A stretch of DNA of 64,000 bases, from contig CAYWSH010000002.1 in NCBI GenBank assembly GCA_964460655.1, positions 25,362 to 89,361 on the forward strand. The letters run 5' to 3'. The stretch comes from CAVUAF01 sp964460655. Lineage in GTDB: Bacteria; Acidobacteriota; Terriglobia; Terriglobales; Acidobacteriaceae. This document shows positions 17,538-27,303 of this stretch, one piece after another. The notes beneath the pieces are model-generated. The model was not told the origin of the DNA. It did not search any database and was given only the letters and a program-made list of their open reading frames with translations. The position numbers and the translations under genes were made by a program. Positions within the stretch are counted from its first letter, which is position 1, and each line of letters begins with the position of its first letter.

Positions 17538-18140
17538 CTAAGCGCCTGGCCGATTGCTATAGATATGCCAATCGAGCGTGTGGGCACTGCCCCCAGCGAT
17601 CTCCGTAAGCAAGCCCCCCTCTTCAATCGAGGCTCGCACATGCTCGGCGTTGACCACCACGAGCCAACGTTCTTCCCCATCGCGCATCAAGGCTTTGATG
17701 TTCCCGATCACCTGCTTGGCGACGGCGCCGCGAAACGGATTGAAGAGGAAGATCACCCTGACGTCTGCCGGGAGGGGGTAATCCGCGGCGTCGGCACAGA
17801 CGACCTCGATGTTCTTCTTTCCGGCTGTAACGTGGCGACAGTACGCCGCCAGCCTTTCCGATAATTCCACTCCGATCACGCGGTGAAATCCAAAGCGCGC
17901 GGCGACCAGCAGCGCACGGCCCTTGCCGCAACCGATATCTAGAAAGCCCTTGCGACGCAGCTCTGGCGGGAAGCGGCGCATCAGGTCATGCAAGAGCCAA
18001 TACGGGGTCGCAGGGTAGGGCCGGGCGTCGGGCCCGGTGCCAAGTTCTTCGGTAGTCAGGGTGCCGCCGGTCTCGGCGTGGTAGCGCCAGTCATTCACGC
18101 GCTCAGCTAAGTTTCGCGCCTTGCGGGCCAGGTAATTCAT
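17538..18140 (-). CDS. class I SAM-dependent methyltransferase
   Basis: 200 residues. Motif I is FLDIGCGKGRAL (66-77), followed by the acidic GVELSE loop and VIFLFNPFRG (an NPF motif IV-like segment). It belongs to the small DUF/Methyltransf_25-like enzymes of unknown acceptor. It starts 9 bases after the giant lipoprotein gene on the same strand and probably shares its transcript. Its stop is 3 bases from the end of the convergent beta-helix gene. It may modify a sugar or a protein of this locus, but nothing in the sequence fixes the target. Confidence 0.78.
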   Translation of the reverse strand: MNYLARKARNLAERVNDWRYHAETGGTLTTEELGTGPDARPYPATPYWLLHDLMRRFPPELRRKGFLDIGCGKGRALLVAARFGFHRVIGVELSERLAAYCRHVTAGKKNIEVVCADAADYPLPADVRVIFLFNPFRGAVAKQVIGNIKALMRDGEERWLVVVNAEHVRASIEEGGLLTEIAGGSAHTLDWHIYSNRPGA

Positions 18141-18149
18141 CTCGGCAGC

Positions 18150-19485
18150 CTACGGCAGCTCGATGACGTAAGCGAAGTGCGAATCAGGATTCGCACCCGC
18201 GCTCGTTCTCCATGTGGATCCGAACACGATCTTCGTGCAATCGCGATTCGGTGTTGCATGGGGTTCCGCGAATGAATCGGTCACGATCGATTGGTGGTGC
18301 GCGATGCGCCGGAATTCATTGCTGCCGTCGAGCTTCGCGGCGAAGATCTCGTCCTGCATCGGCTGCGCCGCGCTAGGATCGGGATTGCTGCCATTCGGCG
18401 GGCTCGTGAAGGACGACATGATCGCCCAGCCACGCAACTGCTGGCAGCGCATCGACGCGCTCATCGCGCCGCCGTTGAACGAACCGTTCGGCCGCACCGA
18501 GTTCACCATGCTGAGGTCGTTGAAGCGCACGGCGTTCAGCGTGCGATCGTCATCGGGCACTGCCTGGTTGATCTGGGCCACGAACGCTTCGCTACCGTCG
18601 CCCAGGAAGCCGACGTCGAGCGTGCCTGAGTGGTCGCCGTTGCCCGCCTGCCGCTTGCCCGTGAAGTTGTTGTTGAAGACCTGATAGCCGTGGAAGGTCG
18701 GCGACTGCGCCAGCGACAGGTTCCAATCGATCACTATGTTGTTGCCGCTGGGCGACATGCACACGGCAGCGGGCACTCCGCCTTGCGGCGAGCCCGGGAC
18801 CTGCGTATCGCCGCCTTGCTGGAAGTTCATCGCGCCCAGGATGCTGTCGGTCCCGATATCGTAGGCCGCCACACCGATGATGTTCCCCGCCCCCGGAGCG
18901 ACGATGCGGAACGCCACGCGGTTATTGTTCGAGGAGAAGTCGCAGTTGTCTCCCATGCGCAGCTTGTTATTGGTCATGGCGATGCCGTCGATGGTGAGCG
19001 GGCAGAAATCTTTGACCAGCGTAGAGCGGTCGGTCCCCACGTGATACTGCAGCAGCTTGCAGCCGCTGGTGTACCAGATAACGTCGGGATCGCCGTTGTC
19101 CCACTTGAAGGCCGATTCGCTGTCGTAGCTGACGCCGGGATTGGCGGTGCTGCCGTTGTTGTTCGCCACCGAGCGGAACAGGGTGTACGCGGTCCCGCTG
19201 AAGATGTGGATCGTCCCCGTGGCCGCGCTCAGCATCAGCTTGCTGCCGTCAGCGTTCCACGCCTGCACGCTCGAGTGCGCCGGTACCAGGCCCACGCCGA
19301 CTTGCCCGATCAGGGTCTGCGGGATGGAAATACGACGGATCCTGGTGCTGAACACCGGGTCGGTGTAGATCGTTGCGGCTGTGCCATCGAACAGCGGTGG
19401 ATTGAGGTCCGGCGGACTATTCAAGGTGGTGCAGTTGTCCGTCGCGCCATTGCGCTGACACACGATGAGCGACTGGAACTGCGAC
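18150..19485 (-). other. beta-propeller module of the giant lipoprotein
   Basis: This part encodes about residues 2308-2751. Motifs VQAWNADGS, WDNGDPDVIWYT, MSPSGNNIVIDW, DEIFAAKLDGS and EPHATPNRDCTKIVFGSTW match the stand-alone propeller protein at 11969-13489 in order and spacing. Confidence 0.75.
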
Positions 19486-22400
19486 GGCGTGGACGAAGGC
19501 TGCGGTCCCACGCTGATGGTCATGGTCCGAGTCGCCGCTTGCGGCGTCGTCGGACTCCCGTCGTTCACCTGGTAATTGGCGGTAAAGATCCCGCTCGCGG
19601 TCGGCGTGCCGGTGAGGATGCCTCCGCTCGACAGGTTGACGCCCGGAGGCAGGGAACCGGCGCCGATCGACCACGTGTACGGCGGGGTGCCGCCGCTCGC
19701 ACTGAGCGACGCGTTGTAGGCCGCTCCGGTAGTGGCGCCCGGCAGGCTCGTTGTGTTGATGGTGAGGAGCGGCGGCGGTGAAGCGACGCTGACGGTGATG
19801 GGTATTGCCAGCACCGTGCTTTGTTGCGCCTGCGCCGCAGAATCGCGCGCCTGCACCGTGAAGTTGAAGCCGCCCGTCGTGGTCGGCACGCCGGTGATCG
19901 CACCCGTCGTCCCATTCAGGCTCAGGCCCGGCGGCAACGCACCCAGCACGATGGTCCAGGTGTACGGCGGAGCCCCGCCGGCGGCGACCAGACTGGTTGC
20001 GTAGTTCGCGCCCACGATGCCAGTCGGAAGTGAAGTCGTGGTGATCCGCAGCAGCGACGACTGGACGCTCAAGCCCAGCGTGCTCGTTACGCTGGCCCCG
20101 ACTGCGTCGGTCACTTTGAACTGCAACGTAAAGAAGCCGGTGACGTTCGGCGTGCCGGAGAGCACGCCGTTATTGGCGCCCAGGCTCAGCCCGCCCGGCA
20201 GCGCCGTGAGCGCCGTCCAGGTGTAGGGCGAAGTGCCGCCGGTGGCGGTCAGAGTGGTGCTGTACAGCGCATTCAGCTGCGCGTTCGGCAGGAAGCTGGT
20301 CGCGATGGCGAGCGTCGGCGGCAATACTTGGATACTCAAGACGCCGCTTTGCTGCGCCTGGCCGGTGGCATCCACTACGCGCAGCGCGAAAGAATACGTT
20401 CCGGCGATCGACGGTATGCCGCTCAGCACGCCGCTCGTGGACAACGTGATGCCCGGGGGCAGGCTGCCGCTCAACAGTGACCAGGTGAACGGCGCCGTTC
20501 CGCCATTGGCGGCGAGCGTGACCGAATACGTGCTGCCGATGCTCGTGTTCGGCAGGGTGGCCGTGGTGCTGGTGGCGCCCGAGGGTATCAGTTCGTAGGC
20601 GCCCATCGAGTTGGTAGTGCCCTGCGGGCGTGGCAGGCCGTCATGGTCAAAGCTGACGGCAGCATTGAAACCGCTGGTGACGATGGCGGCTGGCGTGGAA
20701 GACGTTAGGTGCAGGTCGCTGTAGCCGGTGTTGTCCTGCAATTGCGGATCGAGGCTGATGGTGCTCGTCCACGTGAGCGGACACGCCCCGGTAACGCCGT
20801 TCGTACCGCCGGTACAGTTGCTGAACGAGCCTGTGACGACGCCGAGACCATCAACGTACTTCTCGCCGGAAGTGTTGACGATGACGGTGTCCCGCACGTC
20901 GATGCTGATGGCGGGCCGCGCATTGCCGTTGTCGATGGCGCCGCGCGAGTTCGAGCCGCCAAGTGTTTCTCTGCCGCAATCGATCAGCGTGTTGTTGAAG
21001 GTTTGGATCGCGCCCGATGCGCCGGGCGTGGTCGCAGCCGCGATGTTGTTGGCCTCGATACAGGCATAGACGCCGCCACCATCCACCGGCGTCGGCCCCA
21101 TGCCGGCGCGCTGCACGATCATGTTGTAGAACTTCGCCGGCCCTTGCGACGGGTCCATGGAAGCGAAATCGACCGCGCTGCAGCGATTGTCGTGGATATA
21201 GCCGTCGTGGAAGGCCCAATCGACATCGGCGCCGTGGCTCTGGCCGTTGCCTTGAATGCCGTGGCAGCCCCAGTTGTTGCCGCCGATCTCGAACCACCCC
21301 ATGTCGATACCGCGGTTATCGCCGTTCGACCAATACACCTGGTGGAAGAACTTCACCGTCGATTCGCGCGAGATCCCGGAATCGTGGATCCTGATGCCGT
21401 ACACCTTGATGCCGTTGATGGTCGTACCATCGAGCGTGGCAGCTTCAAAATCACCACCCGGCGCGGACATGTCGACGTTAACGATGCGGCCGCCCGCTCC
21501 CGACCAATCCATCGCCGCCTGCGTGCCGCGTGCGTTCAGGTTCGCGAACGTCCAGTAGTCCGATCCGCCCTTACTCTTGATGCCATTTATATACAGCTGC
21601 TTGACCTGGATGTTGCCCGACGCTTCGGCCGCAAGGTTCGCTCCGGGATCGGTCAAGGTGAAGCGGTTCAAGGCGCAATGATCGGCATCGATGCACGTCG
21701 GGGTGACGCTGGCGATCTGCAAGATGCGGTTGTAGTTCGTGGTGCTGGTGATCTGGACCCAGGTGCCGACTTTCACGCCGCGCAATGCTCCGCCGAAGTT
21801 CGTCGGCGTGGTGGCCACTTGCACCGCCGTAACGTTGTTGGAGCGCTGGATCGATAGGATCGGCTGACCGGGAGGGTTCTCCAGGTAGCAGCCGGTGGTG
21901 GCAGTCGGCTGTCCGCCAGACGTGTCGCCGATGGTCGGCATCTCGCCCGGGTAACCCACCAAGGCCTTAGGACTGCCCGGCGAACCCGAGCCGCCGGCGA
22001 ACGAGCCGATCACCAAGGTCGCGCAGAAACCAGCGTTCTGCGTGGTGTCGGAACCATTCGTCGTGACGTTGCCGCGGATGTAAACGGTGTCGCCGGCCGC
22101 GATGTTGTCGCGCGCAAAGATGACCGTCTTCCAGCATCCGGCAGAGAACGTGCCGTGGCTAGCGGTATCCAGGCCGCTCGCCGAGACGCAATCGATGTTT
22201 CCGCTGCGCACCGTGAACTGCGGGCCGTTGCTGCTACTGACGCCGCCCACCGTGACCTTGACCTCACCCGAAGCGACCGCAGCCCCCAACTCGACGACGA
22301 TTACGTCCATCTTGTCGGGCGAAGCAGGGCCGAGTTGCGCGTTAGAGCATGCCTGGCACCAGGAGACGTAGTTCACCACCTGGCCGCCGCCGATGGTCAC

Positions 22401-25400
22401 GGTTGAAGTGCCGCGCGTCGCGCCAAAGTTGCGGCCAAAGATGGTCACGTAGACGCCGTTGTTGTGCTCGCCACCAGTCTTCGGGCCCGAATCCAGGTCG
22501 GTGAAGAACACGACCGGAGGCAGCGTCGTAACGCTTGCGCCGGCAATACGCAGGGGCGCGGGCGAGATGGTGATTGGCAGGGTCACCGACTGCGTCTGCA
22601 CGGGCGTGCTGTTGTCGGCGACACGCAGACCCACGGTGAAAGTCCCGCTCGCCGTGGGCGTGCCCGAGATGGTGCCGTTGCTGGCCAGCGACAGGCCGCC
22701 GGGCAGCGCGCCGGAAAGGACCGTCCACGTCCGGGGCGTCGTCCCACCCGAAGAACTCAACACGAAGTTGTAAGCGACACCGATGGCGCCCGACGGCAAG
22801 GCGTTCGTAGCGATGGTCAAGCCCGACGCGATGACGGTGATGTTCAGGTTGGCCGTAGCGAACTGCTGCGTGGTAGCGCTGTCGGCGACGCGCACCGTGA
22901 AACTGCTGGTCCCTCCGGTTGACGGTGTGCCGCTGATGGCGCCACTGGTCGACATGCTCAGGCCCGCCGGAAGCGCGCCGCCCGAGATCGTGAACGTATA
23001 GGGGACGGTTCCGCCGGCCGCCGCCACGGTCGCGCTGTACGGCGAGCCGACGCTGCCCGGGCCGAGGTTGATGGTGGTGATGGTGACGGCCGCGGGTGCG
23101 ATCGTGATGTTAAGCGTGGTGACCGTCTGCTGTGCTGCAGCGTCGGTCACGCGGATGCCGACGCTCGTTGCCCCCGGCACAGTCGGCACACCGGTCACGC
23201 TGCCGTTCGTCGCCAACGCCAGGCCGTTCGGCAGGGAGCCCGCTGCGATCGTCCAGGTGTAAGGAGCGGTCCCACCGGAAGCTGCCACTACGGTCGTGTA
23301 GGCCGCGCCTACCTGTCCGGCCGGCAGCGAAATGGTAGTGATGACGAGCGGCGCCGGCACGATCACGATACTCAGGTTGACGCTCGCTGAGCCTGCGCTC
23401 CCGTCCGTCACGCGCGCCGTGATGTTCGCTGTGCCGGCCGCGGTCGGTGTACCTGTGATGTCGCCCGTGCTGGTGTTGAGCGTGAGGCCGGCGGGCAGCG
23501 TACCGGAGGTAAGCGCCCACGTATAAGGCGCAGTTCCGCCCGAAGCGAGCAGCGTGGTTGCGTAGGCAGTGCCCACCGTACCGCCAGGCAGAGCGACGCT
23601 CGTCACAAAGACAGGCTGCGCCGCAGCGGTGATCGTGATACTGAACGCGCGCGTCGTGGTCTGCGCAGTAGGCGTACCTTGGTCGGTCACGCGCAACGTG
23701 AAGTTGCTCGTGCCGGCGACACTGGGCGTGCCGGAGATGCTTCCGCTGGCAGCCAGGTTGAGGCCGGTGGGCAAGGTGCCGCTGGCGATCGTCCAGGTGT
23801 AACTGCCGGTCCCACCCGTTGCTGCCAGAGCCGCCAGATAGTTAGATCCAGAGCCGCCGCCCGGTAACGTCGTCGTCGTGATGGTCAGCGGCGCCGGAGC
23901 GATGGTGATGGAGAGTGAAGCGGTGAGCGCCGTCAGGTTCGCAGCATCACGCACCTGTGCGACAAACGACGACGTGCCAGGTGTCGTCGGCGTGCCCGAA
24001 AGCGTGCCCGTGGGCGATAGTGAGACGCCCGCCGGCAATGCGCCGGTCGAGACGGTCCAAGTGTACGGAGTCGTGCCTCCGCTGGCAGCGAGCGAAGCGC
24101 TATACGCTGTGCCCGCCGTTCCGCCGGCCAGTGACGTCGTAGTGGCGACGAGCGGAGCGGGCGTGATGCTGATGGCGAGCGTGACGGTGCGCTGTTGGGT
24201 CGAAGCGTCCTGTACCTGGAACGTCGCGGTCGCGGTTCCGGCGGCGGTCGGCGTTCCTGAGAGACCACCTGTTGCGGCATTCAGTACCACGCCTGCGGGC
24301 AGGGTGCCGGCGATCACCGACCAGCTGAACGGTGCTGAGCCCCCCGTTGCCGCCAGCGTCGCACTGTAGGACGTTCCGACCGTGCCTCCGAGAAGGGAAG
24401 ACGTTGTGATGTTGAGCGCCGCCGGAGCGATCGTGATAGTGAGCGAACCCGTCGCGGTCTGGCTGGCGCTGTCGCTCACGCGCACGGTAAACGCTGATGT
24501 CCCGATTGTCGTCGGCGTTCCGCCGATCCCGCCGGTGACGGCGTTGAGCGCCAAGCCTGCTGGCAGGTTGCCCGAAGTGAGCGCCCAATTGTAGGGCGGC
24601 GTTCCACCCGCGGCGACCAGCTGAGTGCTGTAGACCACGCCTACGGCGCCACCGGCGAGCGAGGTGGTGCTAACGATCAGGCCGGGCGCTGATACTGCGA
24701 TGGTGAGCGTGACGCGCTGCGATTGGGCGCCTCCGTCTGCCACCTGCACGACGACAGTGAAGTTACCTGCCGCTGTCGGTGTGCCTGTGAGAGCGCCGGT
24801 CGTTGCATTCAGGCTGATGCCCGGCGGCAACGCACCGGTGAGGATGCTCCAGGCGTAAGGCTGCGTGCCGCCGTTGGCCGTCAGGCTTCCGCTATAAGCG
24901 GATCCGACCGCGCCATTGGGCAGTGAAGCAGTCTGGATCACCAGCGGCGCTGCTGCCACACTGATGCTGAGCGACGACGATGTCCTGGTTTGCGCATTCG
25001 AGTCCACCACTCTGACGGTGAACGTGAAAGTACCGGGCGACGAGGGAGCGCCGGTGATGGCGCCGGTGGCGGCGCCGAGCGTCAGGCCTGGCGGCAACGC
25101 GCCACTCGCCACGTTCCAGGTGTAGGGCAACGTCCCGCCGGTGGCGTTCATGACGGCGGTATACGGCACGCCGACGCCTCCGCCCGGGAGCACGGGTGGC
25201 TGCAAGACCAATGCCTGCGCGCCGATCGTGATGCTGTAGGTGACGGTGCGCAGTTGCAGCCCGGCATCGTGCACCTGCACCGTGACGGAAGACGTGCCGG
25301 CAGTAGTAGGAACGCCGCTGATGGTGCCGTCCGCCGCGAGGCTCAGACCATTCGGCAGTGATCCGCCTACGACGCTCCACGTCAGCGGGGCCAGCCCGCC

Positions 25401-26405
25401 TTGCGCGATCAACTGGGTGCTGTACTGAGTGCCCACGCTGCCCGACGGCAACGGATTAGTCGTGGTAACGGTCAACGGACCGGAGCCGATGCTGATGGTG
25501 AGCGAGACCGTCTGCGAAGCGCTCGCGCTATCGGTGACGCGCGCGAGGAACGATGAGCTTCCCGTCTGTGACGGTGTTCCCACGATGTCGCCCGTCGCGT
25601 TCAGGACCAGGCCGGCGGGCAGGCTTCCCGAGCTGAGTGACCAGTTGTAGGGAGTCGTGCCTCCTGTGGCGGTCAGCGTGGCGGTGTAGCCGAGTTGCAC
25701 GGTGCCGTTCGGCACCTGAGTGGTTGTGATGGCGAGGGGATGGGTGCCCGCGCCCGAACTTTGCGCGATGTTCATCGTGATGCTGGGCGATTGCGCGGTG
25801 ACGTTGTTGGCGTCGCGCACTTCGATCACGAAGGTGTAGTTGCCGGGCGTCGTCGGATTCCCGCTGATGGCCCCCGTCGTCGAGTCCAGGAACAGACCCG
25901 GCGGCAGCGCGCCGGAAGCGACGCGGAAGAAGAATGGGGCGGTGCCGCCCGTGACGGAGATCCCCGCCGAATACGTTGAACCTTGCGTCCCTGCAGGCAC
26001 GCTGGAAGTGGAGATCGTGGGCGATGCGCTCTGGCTCACCGTGAGCGCCATGCTGTTCGAAACAGCTCCAGTGCTTACTTCTCTGACCGTGATCGTTCCA
26101 GTGCCCGTGGCCGCAATATCGCTGCCGAGGATCGTCCCCTTGATCTGCGACGAATTGACGAACGTCGTGCTGCGCGCCGCGCCGTTGTAACGGACTTCAG
26201 ACTGCGTGGTAAACCCGGTGCCGTTTACGGTCAGGAGGAAAGTTTGGCCGCCAGCGGCCACGGTCGATGGGCTCAGGCTGGTAACTGTCGGCGGGCTGGA
26301 GGTCAGGGCGCTCTTCGTTGCTGTGCTCGTGCTGCCGCCATTTCCACAGCCTGTGACAAAGGACACGAGGGGCAATACGAACGCCAGAATGAGTAGCTTG
26401 CGCAT
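18150..26405 (-). CDS. giant modular lipoprotein: TIG, 17 Ig-like repeats, beta-helix, beta-propeller
   Basis: 2751 residues in one open frame. The N-terminus MRKLLILAFVLPLVSFVTGC has a lipobox (VTGC, lipidated Cys20). The order is: TIG/IPT module (about 40-125); thirteen Ig-like repeats of about 85-90 residues of the He_PIG type, each with a [LI]P-x-G-x-x-G-x-x-Y start and a GGT-x-PY-x-W centre; a TIG/beta-helix module starting near 1293 (DLDSGPKTGGEHN) and ending near 1935; four more Ig-like repeats; and a TolB-like beta-propeller from about 2308 to the end. The beta-helix and propeller modules have stand-alone relatives at 15495-17534 and 11969-13489. It should sit in the outer envelope as a long fibre or adhesin-like rod. 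Enzymatic activity cannot be judged. No cysteine-rich or sorting motif is seen at the C-terminus. Confidence 0.88.
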   Translation of the reverse strand: MRKLLILAFVLPLVSFVTGCGNGGSTSTATKSALTSSPPTVTSLSPSTVAAGGQTFLLTVNGTGFTTQSEVRYNGAARSTTFVNSSQIKGTILGSDIAATGTGTITVREVSTGAVSNSMALTVSQSASPTISTSSVPAGTQGSTYSAGISVTGGTAPFFFRVASGALPPGLFLDSTTGAISGNPTTPGNYTFVIEVRDANNVTAQSPSITMNIAQSSGAGTHPLAITTTQVPNGTVQLGYTATLTATGGTTPYNWSLSSGSLPAGLVLNATGDIVGTPSQTGSSSFLARVTDSASASQTVSLTISIGSGPLTVTTTNPLPSGSVGTQYSTQLIAQGGLAPLTWSVVGGSLPNGLSLAADGTISGVPTTAGTSSVTVQVHDAGLQLRTVTYSITIGAQALVLQPPVLPGGGVGVPYTAVMNATGGTLPYTWNVASGALPPGLTLGAATGAITGAPSSPGTFTFTVRVVDSNAQTRTSSSLSISVAAAPLVIQTASLPNGAVGSAYSGSLTANGGTQPYAWSILTGALPPGISLNATTGALTGTPTAAGNFTVVVQVADGGAQSQRVTLTIAVSAPGLIVSTTSLAGGAVGVVYSTQLVAAGGTPPYNWALTSGNLPAGLALNAVTGGIGGTPTTIGTSAFTVRVSDSASQTATGSLTITIAPAALNITTSSLLGGTVGTSYSATLAATGGSAPFSWSVIAGTLPAGVVLNAATGGLSGTPTAAGTATATFQVQDASTQQRTVTLAISITPAPLVATTTSLAGGTAGTAYSASLAASGGTTPYTWTVSTGALPAGVSLSPTGTLSGTPTTPGTSSFVAQVRDAANLTALTASLSITIAPAPLTITTTTLPGGGSGSNYLAALAATGGTGSYTWTIASGTLPTGLNLAASGSISGTPSVAGTSNFTLRVTDQGTPTAQTTTRAFSITITAAAQPVFVTSVALPGGTVGTAYATTLLASGGTAPYTWALTSGTLPAGLTLNTSTGDITGTPTAAGTANITARVTDGSAGSASVNLSIVIVPAPLVITTISLPAGQVGAAYTTVVAASGGTAPYTWTIAAGSLPNGLALATNGSVTGVPTVPGATSVGIRVTDAAAQQTVTTLNITIAPAAVTITTINLGPGSVGSPYSATVAAAGGTVPYTFTISGGALPAGLSMSTSGAISGTPSTGGTSSFTVRVADSATTQQFATANLNITVIASGLTIATNALPSGAIGVAYNFVLSSSGGTTPRTWTVLSGALPGGLSLASNGTISGTPTASGTFTVGLRVADNSTPVQTQSVTLPITISPAPLRIAGASVTTLPPVVFFTDLDSGPKTGGEHNNGVYVTIFGRNFGATRGTSTVTIGGGQVVNYVSWCQACSNAQLGPASPDKMDVIVVELGAAVASGEVKVTVGGVSSSNGPQFTVRSGNIDCVSASGLDTASHGTFSAGCWKTVIFARDNIAAGDTVYIRGNVTTNGSDTTQNAGFCATLVIGSFAGGSGSPGSPKALVGYPGEMPTIGDTSGGQPTATTGCYLENPPGQPILSIQRSNNVTAVQVATTPTNFGGALRGVKVGTWVQITSTTNYNRILQIASVTPTCIDADHCALNRFTLTDPGANLAAEASGNIQVKQLYINGIKSKGGSDYWTFANLNARGTQAAMDWSGAGGRIVNVDMSAPGGDFEAATLDGTTINGIKVYGIRIHDSGISRESTVKFFHQVYWSNGDNRGIDMGWFEIGGNNWGCHGIQGNGQSHGADVDWAFHDGYIHDNRCSAVDFASMDPSQGPAKFYNMIVQRAGMGPTPVDGGGVYACIEANNIAAATTPGASGAIQTFNNTLIDCGRETLGGSNSRGAIDNGNARPAISIDVRDTVIVNTSGEKYVDGLGVVTGSFSNCTGGTNGVTGACPLTWTSTISLDPQLQDNTGYSDLHLTSSTPAAIVTSGFNAAVSFDHDGLPRPQGTTNSMGAYELIPSGATSTTATLPNTSIGSTYSVTLAANGGTAPFTWSLLSGSLPPGITLSTSGVLSGIPSIAGTYSFALRVVDATGQAQQSGVLSIQVLPPTLAIATSFLPNAQLNALYSTTLTATGGTSPYTWTALTALPGGLSLGANNGVLSGTPNVTGFFTLQFKVTDAVGASVTSTLGLSVQSSLLRITTTSLPTGIVGANYATSLVAAGGAPPYTWTIVLGALPPGLSLNGTTGAITGVPTTTGGFNFTVQARDSAAQAQQSTVLAIPITVSVASPPPLLTINTTSLPGATTGAAYNASLSASGGTPPYTWSIGAGSLPPGVNLSSGGILTGTPTASGIFTANYQVNDGSPTTPQAATRTMTISVGPQPSSTPSQFQSLIVCQRNGATDNCTTLNSPPDLNPPLFDGTAATIYTDPVFSTRIRRISIPQTLIGQVGVGLVPAHSSVQAWNADGSKLMLSAATGTIHIFSGTAYTLFRSVANNNGSTANPGVSYDSESAFKWDNGDPDVIWYTSGCKLLQYHVGTDRSTLVKDFCPLTIDGIAMTNNKLRMGDNCDFSSNNNRVAFRIVAPGAGNIIGVAAYDIGTDSILGAMNFQQGGDTQVPGSPQGGVPAAVCMSPSGNNIVIDWNLSLAQSPTFHGYQVFNNNFTGKRQAGNGDHSGTLDVGFLGDGSEAFVAQINQAVPDDDRTLNAVRFNDLSMVNSVRPNGSFNGGAMSASMRCQQLRGWAIMSSFTSPPNGSNPDPSAAQPMQDEIFAAKLDGSNEFRRIAHHQSIVTDSFAEPHATPNRDCTKIVFGSTWRTSAGANPDSHFAYVIELP
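20600..22530 (-). other. TIG/beta-helix module of the giant lipoprotein
   Basis: This part encodes about residues 1293-1935. Shared motifs with the protein at 15495-17534 are DLDSGPKTGGEHN, QACSNAQLGP, SHGTFSAGCW, SKGGSDYWT, KFFHQVYW and GWFEIGGNNWGC. It is flanked on both sides by Ig-like repeats, as if inserted into the repeat array. Confidence 0.75.
22530..26030 (-). repeat. array of 13 protein-level Ig-like repeats
   Basis: Thirteen consecutive units of about 255-270 bases encode He_PIG-type Ig-like domains. The consensus is roughly LPGGxVGxxYSAxLxAxGG then TPYTW and an SGxLPxGLxL-xTG-xIxGTP block. Four further units lie at 19485-20600. The DNA copies have diverged from each other, so the repeat is old at DNA level and is maintained as protein. 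Confidence 0.8.
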
Positions 26406-26514
26406 CAGCCTGCCTATTGTGGGTCTGGGCGGCTACTTTAGCTCAGTTCTGGGTTAGGGACTATTGACTAGTTGATAAAACAGCCCTCCCTAGGTATGTG
26501 AACCCTGGTCACCT

Positions 26515-26527
26515 AAGTAACTTACTT
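26515..26527. promoter_or_regulatory. perfect palindrome AAGTAA-C-TTACTT
   Basis: A 6-bp perfect inverted repeat with a 1-base spacer lies in the 150-base gap between the DUF218 gene and the giant lipoprotein gene, about 110 bases upstream of the latter's start. A second imperfect dyad, GTGAACCCTGGTCAC, lies just beside it at 26499-26513. Operator function is a guess from form and place. Confidence 0.3.
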
Positions 26528-26555
26528 GATTCGTCGCCTTTTCGCCGGGGAAGAG

Positions 26556-27257
26556 TTACGGTTGAGGTGGGGTAAGTGACCCGGATTCGCCAGAACCGTC
26601 GCACATGGGCAATCTGGGTTGACCCCCGGGCTGAGGGATGGGGGACGTGCCCTGCGTGAGAAAGCGCCAGCGTTCGATGGCGGTCCACCACACGAGCTTT
26701 TCCCACTCCTGGTAGGTGGTCTTCATCCAGCGTCGCTGACGCCACCAGGCAGTGCCGAATTCGCGCGGATCTTCGATTCCCACAACCGACCATTGGTACT
26801 GGGGCAGCACCTTGGAGAAGATGTCGCGAGCACGCCGCGAATGGTATGCCGAGGTCACGATCACCACCGACCGCGCGTTCATTTGCTGGAGGCACCCACC
26901 GACGTGTTGTGACTCCACGAATGTGGAATCACCGGTGTAGCGACAGACCCCAGTGCGGCTTTCGATGTCGGGAGTCGCCTGATGTACATATTCGTCCGCT
27001 AGCTGTGCGGGGGTGCGGCCGTAATAGACCTCATCTGCGCTTGCGCTCAGCAGCAGGCAGCGGCCAAAGCCTTTGCGCACGTAATCAACGGCCGTCCAGT
27101 AGCGCAGGTCGCGGGCATCGCCGGAGAGGACGAGAACAACATCTGACTTGCGCGGATCGCTGACGACAAGGAACCGGCCTGCCCAGCGCAAACCTACCGC
27201 CGCAAGCAGCAACGCGGCGACGACGATGGCGAGAATGCGAGTTCGTTTCGTGCGCAA
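26556..27257 (-). CDS. YdcF/SanA-like DUF218 membrane protein
   Basis: 233 residues with one N-terminal membrane helix (about 8-27) and a DUF218 (ElyC/SanA/YdcF) domain: SDVVLVLSGDARDLRYWTAVDY, a GFGRCLLLSAS strand and SVVIVTSAYHSRRARDIF, the most conserved block of the family. DUF218 proteins act at the cell envelope, and some affect the lipid carrier used for cell-wall and surface polysaccharides (ElyC in E. coli). The last 30 residues are Pro/Gly-rich and look disordered. It lies upstream of the giant lipoprotein gene on the same strand with a 150-base gap. A role in polymer assembly is possible but not shown. Confidence 0.8.
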   Translation of the reverse strand: MRTKRTRILAIVVAALLLAAVGLRWAGRFLVVSDPRKSDVVLVLSGDARDLRYWTAVDYVRKGFGRCLLLSASADEVYYGRTPAQLADEYVHQATPDIESRTGVCRYTGDSTFVESQHVGGCLQQMNARSVVIVTSAYHSRRARDIFSKVLPQYQWSVVGIEDPREFGTAWWRQRRWMKTTYQEWEKLVWWTAIERWRFLTQGTSPIPQPGGQPRLPMCDGSGESGSLTPPQP

Positions 27258-27303
27258 GCGGGCTCATCTTAACCCGCGAGCCCGCTTGTTGCCGAGTATG
27301 AGA

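Noticed and set aside
18630..21857. Long forward-strand frames (about 380 codons each) opposite the giant lipoprotein gene
   Set aside because: They are rich in Arg, Ala and Gly with no motif, and mirror the regular high-GC repeat array on the coding strand. They are antisense shadows.
19485..26030. Periodic DNA repeat of about 260 bases resembling a tandem or CRISPR-like array
   Set aside because: Units are far too long and diverged for CRISPR, keep reading frame throughout, and encode Ig-like domains.
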